Source of the DNA: Janthinobacterium violaceinigrum
GTDB taxonomy: Bacteria > Pseudomonadota > Gammaproteobacteria > Burkholderiales > Burkholderiaceae_D
DNA length: 64,000 nt
Direction: 5' to 3'
Assembly (NCBI RefSeq): GCF_009208555.1
Contig: NZ_WFLI01000015.1
Location: 62,001 to 126,000, forward strand
Shown: positions 63,191 through 64,000 of the stretch, in pieces
Numbering within the stretch: the stretch's first letter is position 1
How the letters are laid out: the number at the start of each line of letters is the position of its first letter
The notes under the pieces: model-generated
What the model was told of the DNA's origin: nothing
The model's input: the letters and a program-made list of their open reading frames with translations, nothing else
The model's database searches: none
Program-made: the position numbers and the translations under genes

Positions 63191-64000
63191 TTGTTCAAGA
63201 CAATCGTACTACCAGTCGCCTTGATGGGCGCGTTCGCCGGCGCACACGCCGACGAAGGGCAGTGGCAACCACATCAGCTGCCACAGCTGAAAGCCGAACT
63301 CAAACGGGTCGGCATCGAAATTCCTGCGGAAAAACTGGCCGACCTGAGCAAGCACCCGATGAGCGCCATCGTGTCGCTGGGCGGCTGCTCGGCCGCCTTC
63401 GTCTCCGACGCGGGCCTGGTGGTGACGAATCACCACTGCGCGTATGGCGCCGTGCAGCGCAATTCCACGCCGGAACACAATTACATCACCAACGGCTTTC
63501 TGGCCAAGACGCGCGCCGCAGAGCTGCCGGGCGGTCCGAACAGCCTCGTGTATGTGACGGACAAGGTGGAGAACGTCAGCGACCGCGTGCTGAAGGGCTT
63601 GACGGCCGACATGAGCGGCCGCGCGCGCCACGAAGCGGTGGAAAAGCGCATCAAGGACCTGATCGCCGAATGCGAAACGGACAAGATGTACCGCTGCTCC
63701 GTGCCAGCCTTCCACCGCGGTCTCGAGTACTACCGCATCCGCCAGATGATGATACGCGACGTGCGCCTTGTGTACGCGCCATCGGACAAGATCGGCAACT
63801 TTGGCGGCGACATCGACAACTACGAATGGCCGCGCCACACGGGCGATTACTCGTTCCTGCGCGCCTACGTGGGCAAGGATGGCCGTCCGGCCGACCCGTC
63901 GCCCGACAACGTGCCGTACAAATCGAAGGATTTCCTCGTGGTCTCGGCCGAAGGCTTGAAGGCCGGCGACGGCATCTTGCTGGCGGGCTACCCCGGCCGC
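63191..64000 (+). CDS. Family S46 dipeptidyl peptidase, 5' part
   Basis: The visible 270 residues belong to the S46 family of exported dipeptidyl peptidases (DPP7/DPP11 type). After a signal peptide cut near AGAHA come LGGCSAAFVSDAGLVVTNHHC, with the catalytic histidine in the NHHC motif, and later GGDIDNYEWPRHTGDYSFLR with the catalytic aspartate. The catalytic serine lies beyond the window. A TTG at 63191 is given as the start because a GGAGGGG ribosome binding site stands seven bases before it; an in-frame ATG at 63176 would overlap that site. A TATACT at 63156 may be the -10. Confidence 0.87.
   Translation, partial: MFKTIVLPVALMGAFAGAHADEGQWQPHQLPQLKAELKRVGIEIPAEKLADLSKHPMSAIVSLGGCSAAFVSDAGLVVTNHHCAYGAVQRNSTPEHNYITNGFLAKTRAAELPGGPNSLVYVTDKVENVSDRVLKGLTADMSGRARHEAVEKRIKDLIAECETDKMYRCSVPAFHRGLEYYRIRQMMIRDVRLVYAPSDKIGNFGGDIDNYEWPRHTGDYSFLRAYVGKDGRPADPSPDNVPYKSKDFLVVSAEGLKAGDGILLAGYPGR

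Noticed and set aside
1..64000. CRISPR array, tRNA or rRNA genes, insertion sequences, integrases
   Set aside because: No regularly spaced direct repeats, no cloverleaf-like sequence with a CCA end and no transposase or integrase motifs were seen on either strand.

Overview
The window is 64 kb of GC-rich bacterial chromosome, almost entirely coding. The gene content, the nuoA-to-N order followed directly by a DUF2818 gene, the PEP-CTERM protein and the protein sequences point to a betaproteobacterium of the Oxalobacteraceae, probably near Janthinobacterium, Massilia or Duganella. That placement is inference; no rRNA gene is present. I saw no tRNA, rRNA, CRISPR array, prophage, integrase or insertion sequence.

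Region 1 (1-14.9 kb) is the complex I operon: the 3' end of nuoA, then nuoB to nuoN on the plus strand with 1-4 base overlaps or short gaps, then a DUF2818 membrane protein and a strong intrinsic terminator. Region 2 (14.9-17.4 kb) holds a Nudix hydrolase, a secreted HExxH protein and the isoprenoid genes ispD and ispF. Region 3 (17.5-24.8 kb) is mixed: a PKD-type lipoprotein, a secreted PQQ-type sugar dehydrogenase, a small unknown gene, a divergent MFS/TetR pair with two matching operators, an MmcQ/YjbR gene and a PEP-CTERM surface protein. Region 4 (24.8-30.4 kb) is mostly minus strand: a secreted trypsin-like protease overlapping a membrane FHA protein, ribA, DoxX and pirin, with a divergent LysR gene.

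Region 5 (30.5-39.3 kb) holds a PAS-PAS-GGDEF-EAL protein whose GGDEF motif is lost, DUF4256, a divergent LysR/MFS pair, a divergent rhtA/Lrp pair followed by an APH(3')-like kinase gene, a secreted unknown, a glutaredoxin-fold protein with no cysteine, and DUF3820. Region 6 (39.6-48.6 kb) holds a large alpha/beta-hydrolase lipoprotein, an MFS transporter, a YeeE/YedE transporter, a sodium:solute symporter, the signal peptide peptidase sppA, a long nested palindrome and a GNAT acetyltransferase. Region 7 (49-58.3 kb) is a four-gene tripartite RND efflux operon, mdtA-mdtB-mdtC plus an outer-membrane channel, each gene overlapping the next by four bases. Region 8 (58.3-64 kb) holds a CheB-CheR-PAS protein overlapping a PAS histidine kinase with no response regulator beside it, then the start of a family S46 dipeptidyl peptidase that runs off the window.

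Most of the window is core metabolism and ordinary accessory genes, and I found no clear new multi-gene defence or biosynthetic system. The best leads are the cysteine-free glutaredoxin-like protein, the protease/FHA pair, the degenerate cyclase on an intact EAL protein, the APH(3')-like gene behind an Lrp regulator, a terminator-like hairpin just before ribA, the nested palindrome after sppA, and several precise operator-like inverted repeats in divergent promoters.
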